Assembly (NCBI GenBank): GCA_029262615.1
Contig: JAJCZD010000013.1
Span: 87,609-151,608, forward strand
Origin: Candidatus Babelota bacterium
GTDB lineage: Bacteria > Babelota > Babeliae > Babelales > Vermiphilaceae
DNA: 64,000 nt
Direction of reading: 5' to 3'
Shown: positions 24,139-32,749 of the stretch, one piece after another
Numbering within the stretch: position 1 is the stretch's first letter
How the letters are laid out: every line of letters begins with the position of its first letter
Notes under the pieces: model-generated
The model's input: the letters and a program-made list of their open reading frames with translations, nothing else
What the model was told of the DNA's origin: nothing
Databases searched by the model: none
Made by a program: the position numbers and the translations under genes

Positions 24139-25983
24139 GTGGTTAAAGTTATGAAGAACTCACTTTGCCAGATCACTTTATATGCTCAATTTGAAAAAAA
24201 TCTTTGTTTTTTTTTCAACAGGAGTACAATAAAAAATATAGTGTATTTAAAGCAAAAAATAAGGTTTAATGTGTTTCAAAAAGCTATATTTTTTATTTTT
24301 GGCGCCAGTTTTTTTTTCACCTCTTTATTAGCATCGGATCAGCTGAGCATCCCTGCAGGTCTGCTATCAAGCTCTGGGCTAGATACTATTTTTATTGCAA
24401 AGGGTGCTTTGTTTGTAGCATTAATCCTGCTGGGCACAATAGCATGTGGACGTATTTTAAAGCGCCTTTTTTTATTGCCAGTTGTTGCCGGACAGATTAT
24501 CGGCGGGATACTCTTAGGGCCATCCTTTTTCAATTTACCAAATTGGTTATATTTTAAAGAGCCATTATATTTATTTGATCAGGTCTCAGGTGTTTTTTAT
24601 TCCATTGCATCTTCAGATTTATTTGTCTTTTTTCTTCTCCTACTCTCGTCTATGTTAACAGTTTCCTATTTACTTTGGATTGCAGGACATGAGACAGATG
24701 TGAGGGATATTGTAAAAGTAGGGGTCACTGCTTTGATTGCTGGGATATTGGGTGCTATTCTTCCCATTTTGTTTACCTGGGTATCGCTCAATTTTATTGG
24801 ATTTGGTATTTCAACGGTTCAATCATTAGCACTAGGATTGATCTTTTCTGCTACTTCAGTTTCTATTCCGGTTGCAATGCTCTTTAATTATAACAAAATG
24901 CATTTGCGAAGTTCAAAAGTGACCTTGGGCGCGGCAATTATAGATGATATATTTGCCGTATTTTTATTATCATTCTTTTTTATTTTGCTCCAATCAGGAA
25001 CCTTCGGGCAAATGGAGTGTCTTTTAGATCATTGCCATACCAAAACTATTGGTGAGGCATTGGTCTATATGATTTTTGCTTTTGTGGTTTTATTTTTTAC
25101 CGGTTATTTTATTATTCCGCGTTTTAATAGATTTTTGAAAAAGAATCACCAAACATTTTTATTAGCATCAGTGGCAAGCGGCGTGATGCTTCTCTCATTT
25201 TCTTTTTCTGAACTAATTGGTGGTCTTGCCGGTATTACTGGGGCTTATTTTGCCGGATTGTTTCACCGAATGGGAGATGCTCGGCATCATGCAGAAAAAG
25301 TTATTTCACCATATGTAAATACATTTTTATTGCCACTTTTTTTAGGTTCTATCGGCCTCACGCTTAATGTCCGAGTAGTATCGGCAAGTGGGTGGGTATT
25401 AATAGCATTTTTATTAACCATTGCCATTGTCGCTAAAATGGTTGGTTGCTATATTGCAATTTTGTTAAGCAATCTTTTTGGCAAGCGTGAATCACATCGT
25501 TGGACTGTGCTTGATGGTTATCTATTTGGCTCTTCCATGGTTGCTCGCGGTGAGGTTGGGTTGGTAGTTGCTACCGTAGTATATAGCACAAAAATCATTA
25601 CCCCCGATCAGTATGTTGTTGCAGTAATCGTCATTATTTTAACAACTATTGCTACGCCAATAATGCTGGGGATAGGTTTTTCTCAAATGGATCTTATTGA
25701 ACGTCAGTCAGGAGCCTACACACTCAATATTGGCTTGTTTAAGGTTATTGGAACCACGCAACTGTATCATATTATTGTTGGCAAGATTGAACGCTCAAAA
25801 ACCTTTAAAACATCGATTCAAATGTCTGAAGGGCGCAAAATCGTTAATGTTGAGGGCCAGAACGTGAAAATTATCCTCTGTCCAGAGGAAGGTATCATCT
25901 TCAAAGGTGATAAGGGCAAAATTAAACAAATCATGCACATAGTGCGCGATTCGGTGATGGAAGAGATCGAGCGCTTGGGGTAG
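24139..25983 (+). CDS. cation:proton antiporter, CPA2 (Kef/NapA-like) family
   Basis: A 614-aa frame with about 12-13 membrane segments. The conserved ion-binding pair is visible in G-A-A-I-I-D-D-I-F-A, as in CPA2 antiporters, together with P-x-x-x-G-x-I-x-G-G-I-L-L-G-P (helix 2) and M-V-A-R-G-E-V-G-L near the end. A hydrophilic tail of about 90 residues follows, shorter than a full TrkA-N domain and perhaps a small regulatory module. It exchanges Na+ or K+ for protons. The start is unclear: GTG at 24139, ATG at 24151, or GTG at 24271 with AAGG upstream; the last gives an N-terminal helix like other family members. Confidence 0.85.
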   Translation: MVKVMKNSLCQITLYAQFEKNLCFFFNRSTIKNIVYLKQKIRFNVFQKAIFFIFGASFFFTSLLASDQLSIPAGLLSSSGLDTIFIAKGALFVALILLGTIACGRILKRLFLLPVVAGQIIGGILLGPSFFNLPNWLYFKEPLYLFDQVSGVFYSIASSDLFVFFLLLLSSMLTVSYLLWIAGHETDVRDIVKVGVTALIAGILGAILPILFTWVSLNFIGFGISTVQSLALGLIFSATSVSIPVAMLFNYNKMHLRSSKVTLGAAIIDDIFAVFLLSFFFILLQSGTFGQMECLLDHCHTKTIGEALVYMIFAFVVLFFTGYFIIPRFNRFLKKNHQTFLLASVASGVMLLSFSFSELIGGLAGITGAYFAGLFHRMGDARHHAEKVISPYVNTFLLPLFLGSIGLTLNVRVVSASGWVLIAFLLTIAIVAKMVGCYIAILLSNLFGKRESHRWTVLDGYLFGSSMVARGEVGLVVATVVYSTKIITPDQYVVAVIVIILTTIATPIMLGIGFSQMDLIERQSGAYTLNIGLFKVIGTTQLYHIIVGKIERSKTFKTSIQMSEGRKIVNVEGQNVKIILCPEEGIIFKGDKGKIKQIMHIVRDSVMEEIERLG

Positions 25984-25996
25984 ATTTATCTAATTC

Positions 25997-26026
25997 TTGT
26001 TTTCTCAGAGTTTTTCTTAGTACAAT
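25997..26026 (+). promoter_or_regulatory. possible promoter of the large ankyrin gene
   Basis: TTGTTT (25997-26002) and TACAAT (26021-26026) are spaced 18 nt apart, 35 nt before the start at 26061. The -35 element is weak. Confidence 0.35.
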
Positions 26027-26060
26027 TACAAATAGAAAATAGTTACATGTGAGAGAAGAA

Positions 26061-27950
26061 ATGAGAAAAATAGTAATATTAGGCCTTCTGGCCTTTGGTT
26101 GCAATTATGTAGTTGGGATGGATAAATCTGCAAAGCAGGTGCAAAAACCTATTCTCAGCCGATTAGTGCATTTGGCTTTGGCAGCTACATATACTGCTGT
26201 TTTAAAAGATTTGAAAACTAGTAACGTTACCATTGAGAATTTACCAGATTACTTTATAAGTAAAGGACTACCAATTGAGCTCTATTTATCTCTTGCATAT
26301 CGATTACTTCTTCGAGCTGATCTATCTATAAATGAAAAAATTAAGTTAGCTAAAATCTTTGCAGATAAAGAACCAAATCAGGATGATAAAACAATACTTA
26401 ATGATTTTAAGGTACTGTTAGAAAAATTTAAAGACAAAAATGTAAAGATAAATTTAATTACAGATCAAATAACAGAGGTGTATGACTGGGATGCATTTGA
26501 AAAAGATTTAGATATTACTCCTGGTCTTAGTGACGCATTAATAGAGCCTATATTTTTGCATATTATTACTGCCTTAGGAAACCAAGCATTGACTAGAATT
26601 TTACTTGAGTTTGGAGCCGATATTGAAGCAGAATCAGCTAATAAATCTACTCCATTATTTTATGCAGCACAATCCGGTAATTTAGATTTAGTTAAAATGC
26701 TCGTTGAAGAATTTGGAGCAAATATTGAAACTAAAGATAGTGAAACTGAAGATAGTGAAACTGAAGATAGCGAAACTAAAGATAGTGAAACTGAAGATAG
26801 CGAAACTGAAGATGAAGAGGGTGATTCTGTTATTAACAGTGCCGCCTTGGCGAAAAAAAATAGTAAAGAAATAATCAAATATCTTTTTTCTAAGGGAGCT
26901 AAAGTAAGTTCGCAGGGGGTTACTAGTGGCACCTTGTTACACGATGCTGCTATAGGTGGAAATTTAGAAACGGTACAATACTTATTAAAGCAAGGTTATG
27001 ACTTAAACGCCAAGGAAAAAGATAATCATACGGTTCTTCACAGAGCTGCAGAATCAGGGAATCTGAATTTAGTAAAATTTTTGGTTAATGAGAAACAAAT
27101 GGATATTCATGCGGAAAGTGATCAAGGCCATACGCCATTATATGAAGCGGTTGAGGCTGGCAAACTAGAAGTTGTTAATTATCTTATTGGTAAAGGAGCA
27201 AAAATAGACATTGTAGATGAAGAAGGTGATACACTCCTACATGTAGCGGCTTTATCAGGTGAGAAACCGGTTTATGATTTGCTTGTAGCAAAAGGCCTTG
27301 ATATTAATGCCACTAACAATAATGCTGATACGCTTTTACATAAGGCTGTTTGGGGCAAAGATACAGAAATTGTTCAGGATGTTCTGAGTAAAGGATTAGC
27401 AATTGATGCAGTTACTGCCACCCTAGAAACACCACTGTACATAGCAGTATATGATAATAATCTCGAGCTAGTTAAATTATTATTCCAATCTGGAGCGACA
27501 TTAGATATAGCTATTGATAATGGAGATACCCCTTTGCATACTGCAATTGAGCACGGTGCTAAAGACATAGTTTCCTTTCTTATTGAAAATGGGGCAGCTG
27601 TAAATGTTACAAATGGCCAAAATCTAACTCCGTTACATGAGGCGGCTTATCAAGGTGATCTTTCAATTGTTAAGATGCTAGTTAAAAATGGTGCAAGTAT
27701 AAATGCCCTTGAGGAATATAATGAAACACCGTTACACAAAGCAGCTTATGGTGGTAACAAAGAAGTAGTTTCTTATTTATTAGAGCAAGGCGCCGATAAA
27801 ACAATTAAAAATGGTGAAGATAAAACGGCGGCCGAAATTGCCCAAGAGCAAGGACACAAGGATATCATTTCTATTCTAGAAGAAAAAAAGGAATCACCTG
27901 TGCCGAAGGAATATGAAGATCTTATTGGTGGCTCGTGGTTGAACTTATAA
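26061..27950 (+). CDS. secreted ankyrin-repeat protein with acidic tandem repeat
   Basis: A 629-aa protein with a signal peptide (IVILGLLAFGCNYVVGM). An all-helical N-terminal part to about residue 165 precedes some twelve ankyrin repeats (for example T-P-L-H-E-A-A-Y-Q-G-D-L-S-I-V-K-M-L), running to about residue 605. After the second repeat, residues 226-250 are five copies of D-S-E-T-(E/K), an acidic insert encoded by 15-bp tandem repeats. I chose the ATG at 26061, preceded by GAGAGAAGAA, over the GTG at 26049. A secreted protein-binding scaffold, probably host-directed. Confidence 0.9.
   Translation: MRKIVILGLLAFGCNYVVGMDKSAKQVQKPILSRLVHLALAATYTAVLKDLKTSNVTIENLPDYFISKGLPIELYLSLAYRLLLRADLSINEKIKLAKIFADKEPNQDDKTILNDFKVLLEKFKDKNVKINLITDQITEVYDWDAFEKDLDITPGLSDALIEPIFLHIITALGNQALTRILLEFGADIEAESANKSTPLFYAAQSGNLDLVKMLVEEFGANIETKDSETEDSETEDSETKDSETEDSETEDEEGDSVINSAALAKKNSKEIIKYLFSKGAKVSSQGVTSGTLLHDAAIGGNLETVQYLLKQGYDLNAKEKDNHTVLHRAAESGNLNLVKFLVNEKQMDIHAESDQGHTPLYEAVEAGKLEVVNYLIGKGAKIDIVDEEGDTLLHVAALSGEKPVYDLLVAKGLDINATNNNADTLLHKAVWGKDTEIVQDVLSKGLAIDAVTATLETPLYIAVYDNNLELVKLLFQSGATLDIAIDNGDTPLHTAIEHGAKDIVSFLIENGAAVNVTNGQNLTPLHEAAYQGDLSIVKMLVKNGASINALEEYNETPLHKAAYGGNKEVVSYLLEQGADKTIKNGEDKTAAEIAQEQGHKDIISILEEKKESPVPKEYEDLIGGSWLNL
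26736..26810 (+). repeat. five 15-bp tandem repeats in the ankyrin gene
   Basis: Five direct copies of GATAGTGAAACTGAA (copies three and five have GATAGC; copy three ends AAA). Being a multiple of three, copy-number change would lengthen or shorten the acidic insert without breaking the frame. Confidence 0.9.
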
Positions 27951-28067
27951 TCTTCCTTAGTTGTTTTAGCCTTTTGGCAGAGAAATTTGAGTAATTAGTA
28001 GCTTTACAAAAGCTTGATTTTAGGCGATAATTAGGGATATTCACCAGAAATCAAAAGGAATAGTCCT

Positions 28068-28298
28068 ATGAAAAAAGATATCCACCCAGAGTTATTTGAA
28101 GTTATAGCCCATTGTGCTTGTGGTAGTACCTTTAAAACACGGGCTACGGTTAAAGAGTTAAAAGGTACCCTTTGCTCTGTATGTCATCCTTTTTATACCG
28201 GTTCTCAAAAATTTGTTGATACTGCTGGCCGTATTGAAAAATTCCAAAAACGGTATGGTAAGGGTAAAGCAAAAAAAGAAGCTAAGAAAAAAGCGTAA
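28068..28298 (+). CDS. rpmE: 50S ribosomal protein L31
   Basis: A 76-aa ribosomal protein of the large subunit. The start K-K-D-I-H-P is typical, and both zinc-binding pairs are intact (C-A-C-G and C-S-V-C), so this is the zinc-containing form. [18 protein letters not shown] is diagnostic. The C-terminal tail is a basic Lys-rich extension. It lies 9 nt before prfA, an arrangement common in bacteria. Confidence 0.96.
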   Translation: MKKDIHPELFEVIAHCACGSTFKTRATVKELKGTLCSVCHPFYTGSQKFVDTAGRIEKFQKRYGKGKAKKEAKKKA

Positions 28299-28307
28299 CA
28301 CCAAGAT

Positions 28308-29372
28308 ATGAGTACTAATTGGCAAATTCTCGAGAAAAAACATCAGCAATTAAGTCTGCAATTACAAGATCCTTCTTTAGAGGCTGCAAAGCGCAATGAG
28401 ATCCAAAAAGAGATTTTTCATGTAACAAAGCTTCTTGAGAGATACAAAGAAGTTGTACGATTAGAATCTTTATTAACTGAGACCACATCTCAGGGTAAAG
28501 AAGCAGAAGATCAAGAGATGATAGAGCTTTTTGAGCTCGAGATTACTGATATTGAAAAGCAGTTACAAATTGCACAATCTGAATTAGATAATTTATTATA
28601 TCCTCCTAATCCCCATAATAGTCGTTCAGTGTTCTTAGAAATAAGAGCTGGCGCTGGTGGCAAAGAAGCAGCATTGTTTGCTGGTGACTTGCTCAAAATG
28701 TATACCAATTATGCCTTGTCACGAAATTGGAAAACAGCAATTGAATCGATGAACCAAACAGATCTTAAAGGTATTAAAGAAGTTATTTTGCACATTAAAG
28801 GCAAAGGCGTTTTTGGTGAACTAAAAAATGAATCTGGCGTCCATCGGGTTCAACGAGTGCCAAAAACAGAAACTGCTGGACGGGTGCATACCTCTACTGC
28901 AACTGTTGCAGTTCTGCCAGAAGCCAAAGAAGTAGATGTAACAATTAACCCAGCAGATTTGCGAATTGATGTGTTTCGTGCAAGTGGTGCTGGTGGCCAA
29001 CATGTCAATACCACCGATTCTGCAGTGCGTATTACCCATGTACCAACTGGTGTAGTAGTCTCTTGTCAAGAAGAGCGGTCACAACACAAAAATAAAGCAA
29101 AAGCCATGAAGCGTTTACAATCTAGAATATTGCTTGCGCAAATGGAAAAAAGCCAAAAAGAGATGGCCCAAAAACGTAAAAAACTAGTTGGCAGTGGGGA
29201 GCGTTCCGAAAAAGTACGAACCTATAACTTTCCACAAAACCGCGTAACTGATCATCAAGTTAATCTTACCTTAAAAAAGTTAGACCATGTAATGGAAGGT
29301 GATCTGACTGAAATTATACAGGCATTGCTAGAAAAAGACCGCCAAGAGCGCAAAGAGCAAGCATTAACTTAA
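28308..29372 (+). CDS. prfA: peptide chain release factor 1
   Basis: RF1 recognises UAA and UAG and releases the peptide. The 354-aa product has the G-A-G-G-K-E-A core segment, the codon-recognition tripeptide P-K-T in R-V-P-K-T-E (the P-x-T form marks RF1 rather than RF2), and the catalytic G-G-Q at about residues 229-231. The conserved [19 protein letters not shown] block follows. The stop overlaps by 4 nt (TTAA) the stop of a small convergent frame. No prmC is adjacent. Confidence 0.96.
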   Translation: MSTNWQILEKKHQQLSLQLQDPSLEAAKRNEIQKEIFHVTKLLERYKEVVRLESLLTETTSQGKEAEDQEMIELFELEITDIEKQLQIAQSELDNLLYPPNPHNSRSVFLEIRAGAGGKEAALFAGDLLKMYTNYALSRNWKTAIESMNQTDLKGIKEVILHIKGKGVFGELKNESGVHRVQRVPKTETAGRVHTSTATVAVLPEAKEVDVTINPADLRIDVFRASGAGGQHVNTTDSAVRITHVPTGVVVSCQEERSQHKNKAKAMKRLQSRILLAQMEKSQKEMAQKRKKLVGSGERSEKVRTYNFPQNRVTDHQVNLTLKKLDHVMEGDLTEIIQALLEKDRQERKEQALT

Positions 29373-29554
29373 TTGCTTTCTGCTTTTTCCAACAATGCAA
29401 TTAAAGTTTTTTGTTTTTCTACAATTATCTTTGCGTATTTCGTTGCATTATGGCTTTTAAAGTAATCATGAACCTGTTGTACTTTAGCCTTTGGTGTTTG
29501 ATTATTATTATTTTTTGCAAAAACGTTAGCTCCCTGTTTCCTTTGATGGCTCAT
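29369..29554 (-). CDS. small basic protein, probably real
   Basis: A 61-aa frame with a hydrophilic, Lys/Gln/Asn-rich composition and a likely C-terminal helix ([18 protein letters not shown]). I do not recognise it. Support comes from composition and position: its stop interlocks with the prfA stop in TTAA, the same pattern as five other convergent pairs here. It follows the beta-helix gene by 58 nt on the same strand. The ribosome site is weak. The opposite-strand frame in this gap has poor composition. Confidence 0.45.
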   Translation of the reverse strand: MSHQRKQGANVFAKNNNNQTPKAKVQQVHDYFKSHNATKYAKIIVEKQKTLIALLEKAESN

Positions 29555-29612
29555 TGCATTATTATGCAAGAAATAAATAGCAATAAAATTAGTCTTTTCA
29601 TGAATGTTATTA

Positions 29613-30683
29613 CTACTCTTCTATATTGGCAGTAAAGTTAATGGCGTCAGTAGCCAGTGGGCTCAATACTATATTGGTAATACCACTAAAATTAGTACCA
29701 TTATCATTAGCAAAATTACTATACACCCGATTATCAGTACCACTTATAGAAAAACCGGTACCTACATTACTTGTCGCAGTATTATTTCTGATGAATGAGT
29801 TTGCTGAGCTAATAACAAAGCCATCTACAGAATTGGTCACTGCTTGGCAATCAAGCACAGTAAGAGAGGTATCTCCAAGATTGAATCCGGATGCACCATT
29901 TGCCTCTGAAGAACAGTTTTCATAAATCAATCGTTCACCTGAATCAGCCTGAAAGCCATTTGTTCCATTTGATGAGGCTACACAATTACGAATTACCCCA
30001 CTATTAAAGGCTACGCCTCCAGTGATTAAAAGGCCTTCAGTATTATTTGCATCAAATACACAATTATCAACAAGTAGATTTGCACAGTTAGTCAAGCTCA
30101 TGCCAAGTGCACCTGTGCCGGCAAAATAAAATTGAGAGTTTCGGATAAGGGGATTAAAAATTGTATCCATTGTCACATTTCCACGTACCAAATCGCTACC
30201 CCCACCTCCATTAGCGTACAAGGTAACATTATCAATGAGTAATTGAGCGATACCCACGACAAAAATACCTTGTTCTCTCATGCCAGCAATGGTGCCATTT
30301 TTTATCTCAAGGGCCATAGGTAGCAAGGTAAAGAGTGTTGGAATAATTTGGATTCCACGGTCGCCACCAGAGCCTAGAATGGTTTTGTTATTCAAATCGA
30401 TCACTACCTTATTAGCACCAATAGTCATAGCAGGAATAGTAATTGCATTACTGGTTGTCAAAGAAATATCTTCTGCCAAGCAATACACACCTGGTTGGGT
30501 TATGACTAAAGGAATATCGGCTTGCCGTACCTGTATCACCGTATCATCACAGGTAGTTTGGTTTTGTAAAATATTTAAAATTTGATTAACGGTATTTTGC
30601 ACTTGAGAGCTGTGACAAAGTTTTATAGCACAGGCACCAAAACAATAAGAATTTATAAGCATAATTAATACTATTTTTTTCAT
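29613..30683 (-). CDS. secreted right-handed parallel beta-helix protein
   Basis: A 356-aa protein with a signal peptide (IVLIMLINSYCFGACA). From about residue 85 it shows repeated short strands with Asn and Gly ladders (V-I-D-L-N-N-K-T-I, I-D-N-V-T-L, L-V-D-N-C-V-F-D-A-N, V-I-R-N-C-V-A-S-S-N-G-T-N-G-F, S-F-I-R-N-N-T-A-T-S-N), the signature of pectate-lyase-like beta helices. No catalytic residues of a specific polysaccharidase are evident, so it may be a surface-binding or adhesin-type protein. AAAGGA precedes the ATG. Confidence 0.82.
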   Translation of the reverse strand: MKKIVLIMLINSYCFGACAIKLCHSSQVQNTVNQILNILQNQTTCDDTVIQVRQADIPLVITQPGVYCLAEDISLTTSNAITIPAMTIGANKVVIDLNNKTILGSGGDRGIQIIPTLFTLLPMALEIKNGTIAGMREQGIFVVGIAQLLIDNVTLYANGGGGSDLVRGNVTMDTIFNPLIRNSQFYFAGTGALGMSLTNCANLLVDNCVFDANNTEGLLITGGVAFNSGVIRNCVASSNGTNGFQADSGERLIYENCSSEANGASGFNLGDTSLTVLDCQAVTNSVDGFVISSANSFIRNNTATSNVGTGFSISGTDNRVYSNFANDNGTNFSGITNIVLSPLATDAINFTANIEE

Positions 30684-30695
30684 TGTTATCCTTTT

Positions 30696-31346
30696 CTATT
30701 TCAAAAATATATGTACCATACATTCTTGCCTATTAATAGGTTCCCAGTAAAGGTTTTTAACTTTTTTATTTTGGGTAATATAGCACTCCAACTTTTTTTT
30801 GTTATAACGATTTATATAAATATTACCCCAGTAATCAATTTTATCAGGCGCGTTCCATGGGTAGTGGGAAAAAATGATTAACACTTCTTTTTGGGCAACA
30901 CGAATAAGCTCAGAAATTGCCTTTTTATAATATGCTAAATGTTCCATTAAATGACGTGAATAACTGATTTCAAACTGATTATCTTTAAAGGGTAAATTTT
31001 CTATTGGCGCACGCACAACTGGTAATCCTTTTTTTTTAAAATGGGCAATAAGGGCTGGTGCAATATCAACACCGGTGTATTCAATGAGTATGTTCTCCTG
31101 TTGTAGGCCAAAGTAATCAGCGCAAAAACCACATGGCACGTCCAGCATAGATGCATATTTCATTTTTTTTATATAGGCTCGAGCAGTTATGCGTGATTCT
31201 GTATCGACGGGACCATACAGTGCAGAAACAAAAGAATTATGGGGTGAAACGGCTTGCCACCATAACTCATGATCAAAGCAAAAAAGATTAAAAATCATCA
31301 CTATTTTACAAGCAATTATAGATTTTTTTGCTATACTTACAACCAT
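30696..31346 (-). CDS. class I SAM-dependent methyltransferase
   Basis: A 216-aa protein with the SAM-binding motif I as L-D-V-P-C-G-F, the acidic-loop residue in Y-T-G-V-D-I-A, and the post-motif stretch N-L-P-F-K-D-N-Q-F-E-I-S-Y-S-R-H-L-M-E-H-L, as in Methyltransf_11 proteins. A hydrophobic N-terminal segment (C-K-I-V-M-I-F-N-L-F) could be a membrane anchor or signal. Substrate unknown. It is divergent from nupC with 28 nt between start codons, so the promoters overlap. Confidence 0.75.
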   Translation of the reverse strand: MVVSIAKKSIIACKIVMIFNLFCFDHELWWQAVSPHNSFVSALYGPVDTESRITARAYIKKMKYASMLDVPCGFCADYFGLQQENILIEYTGVDIAPALIAHFKKKGLPVVRAPIENLPFKDNQFEISYSRHLMEHLAYYKKAISELIRVAQKEVLIIFSHYPWNAPDKIDYWGNIYINRYNKKKLECYITQNKKVKNLYWEPINRQECMVHIFLK

Positions 31347-31374
31347 TTACAACTCAATCTTAAAGGACCCTTTA

Positions 31375-32643
31375 ATGTTATTCTCTTATCTTCTTGAGCA
31401 CAATAGATTTATGAATCTTATTGGCATTGCAGTTATATTATGTATCTGTTTTATCTTTTCGCGCAATAGAAAAGCGATAAACATTAAATTAATTTTTAAT
31501 GCTTTACTTATGCAATTTACTATTGCTTTTTTGGTGCTAAAAACAAACGTTGGCGGTTTATTGTTAGAGATTATTGCTAATGGGGTTGCGCGCATTTATC
31601 AATTTGCCGATGTTGGTGCACGGTTTGTATTTGGCCGATTGCTTGATGTAGGAGCAGATGGTTCTATTATTTTTGCCTTCAAAGTTTTACCGGTCATTAT
31701 TTTTTTTGGTTCATTTACCGCAATTTTGTTTCACTACAATATTATTCAGAAGGTGGTTAAAATAATCAGTTTTGCTATTCAGCCCTTGCTTGGCACCTCA
31801 GGTGCAGAAACATTGTGCGCTATTGCAAATAGTTTTTTGGGCCAAACAGAAGCGCCATTATTGGTTCGAGATTATTTAAAAACGATGACAAAATCAGAAA
31901 TGCTCGTGGTGATGGTTTCTGGAATGGGCACCATTTCAGGTGCGATTTTAGTAGTTTTTGCCGCGATGGGTGTTCCGGTTCCGCACATGCTAGCTGCTAG
32001 TGCTATGGCAATCCCCTCAACCATCATGATTGCAAAAACCCTGTATCCACAAGAAGAGAAAACAGTAACAAATGGTACAGAGGTTAAATTTGAATCAAAT
32101 ACAAAAAACGTTTTTGACGCTATTTCACAAGGTACTGTTGATGGCCTGCAGTTAGCCCTCAATGTTGCAGCCATGTTAATCTCATTTATCGCATTGCTGG
32201 CATTATTTGATTTTGTTCTTGGTTATGCTGGTTTAAAAATTAATGATGTTCTGCAATTGGTTGGTCTGCCGGCCTTTTTACCTAACCTATCAGTAGAGTA
32301 TATTTTTTCTTGGTTGTTTTCCCCATTTGGCTATTTACTTGGCTTTACCGGCAAAACAGCAACAGATGTTGGCCAATTAATCGGTATTAAGGTTGCAGTG
32401 AATGAACTGGTTGCATATGGCCAGATGATGAAAATGACTGATTTGCCTCAACGAGCAATTGATATTACTACCTACGCCTTGTGTGGTTTTTCAAATTTTT
32501 CTTGCATTGGTATTCAAATTGGTGGCATTGGTGCGCTCGTACCTAAAAAACGCCAATGGTTAACCGAACTTGGTTTATATGCCGTTCTTGGTGGAGCATT
32601 GTCTAATCTACTTTCTGCAATGATAGCAGGGTTGTTACTTTAA
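31375..32643 (+). CDS. nupC: nucleoside transporter, CNT/NupC family
   Basis: A 422-aa inner-membrane protein that imports nucleosides using a Na+ or H+ gradient. It shows the concentrative nucleoside transporter pattern: helices with F-G-R-L-L-D-V-G, the G-T-S-G-A-E-T-L-C-A-I-A-N-S-F-L-G-Q-T-E-A-P-L core (the Q-T-E-x-P nucleoside-binding segment), the M-A-I-P-S stretch, and C-G-F-S-N-F-S-C-I-G-I-Q-I-G-G near the C-terminus. Together with pyrG downstream it suggests reliance on salvaged nucleosides. Confidence 0.92.
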   Translation: MLFSYLLEHNRFMNLIGIAVILCICFIFSRNRKAINIKLIFNALLMQFTIAFLVLKTNVGGLLLEIIANGVARIYQFADVGARFVFGRLLDVGADGSIIFAFKVLPVIIFFGSFTAILFHYNIIQKVVKIISFAIQPLLGTSGAETLCAIANSFLGQTEAPLLVRDYLKTMTKSEMLVVMVSGMGTISGAILVVFAAMGVPVPHMLAASAMAIPSTIMIAKTLYPQEEKTVTNGTEVKFESNTKNVFDAISQGTVDGLQLALNVAAMLISFIALLALFDFVLGYAGLKINDVLQLVGLPAFLPNLSVEYIFSWLFSPFGYLLGFTGKTATDVGQLIGIKVAVNELVAYGQMMKMTDLPQRAIDITTYALCGFSNFSCIGIQIGGIGALVPKKRQWLTELGLYAVLGGALSNLLSAMIAGLLL

Positions 32644-32749
32644 CATTTTTAGTTTTTGTATAAACAAACCATTTTTGCTAAATTATTACTTTGGTGTTTT
32701 CCTTTTGCTAAATTTCTAAAAAATTGTTTTAACATTTCAAGGTAAACTA

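Noticed and set aside
29411..29635. Plus-strand 74-codon hydrophobic frame opposite the small gene at 29369-29554
   Set aside because: Cys/Phe/Ile-rich composition typical of an antisense shadow, with no ribosome site; the minus-strand frame is more protein-like.
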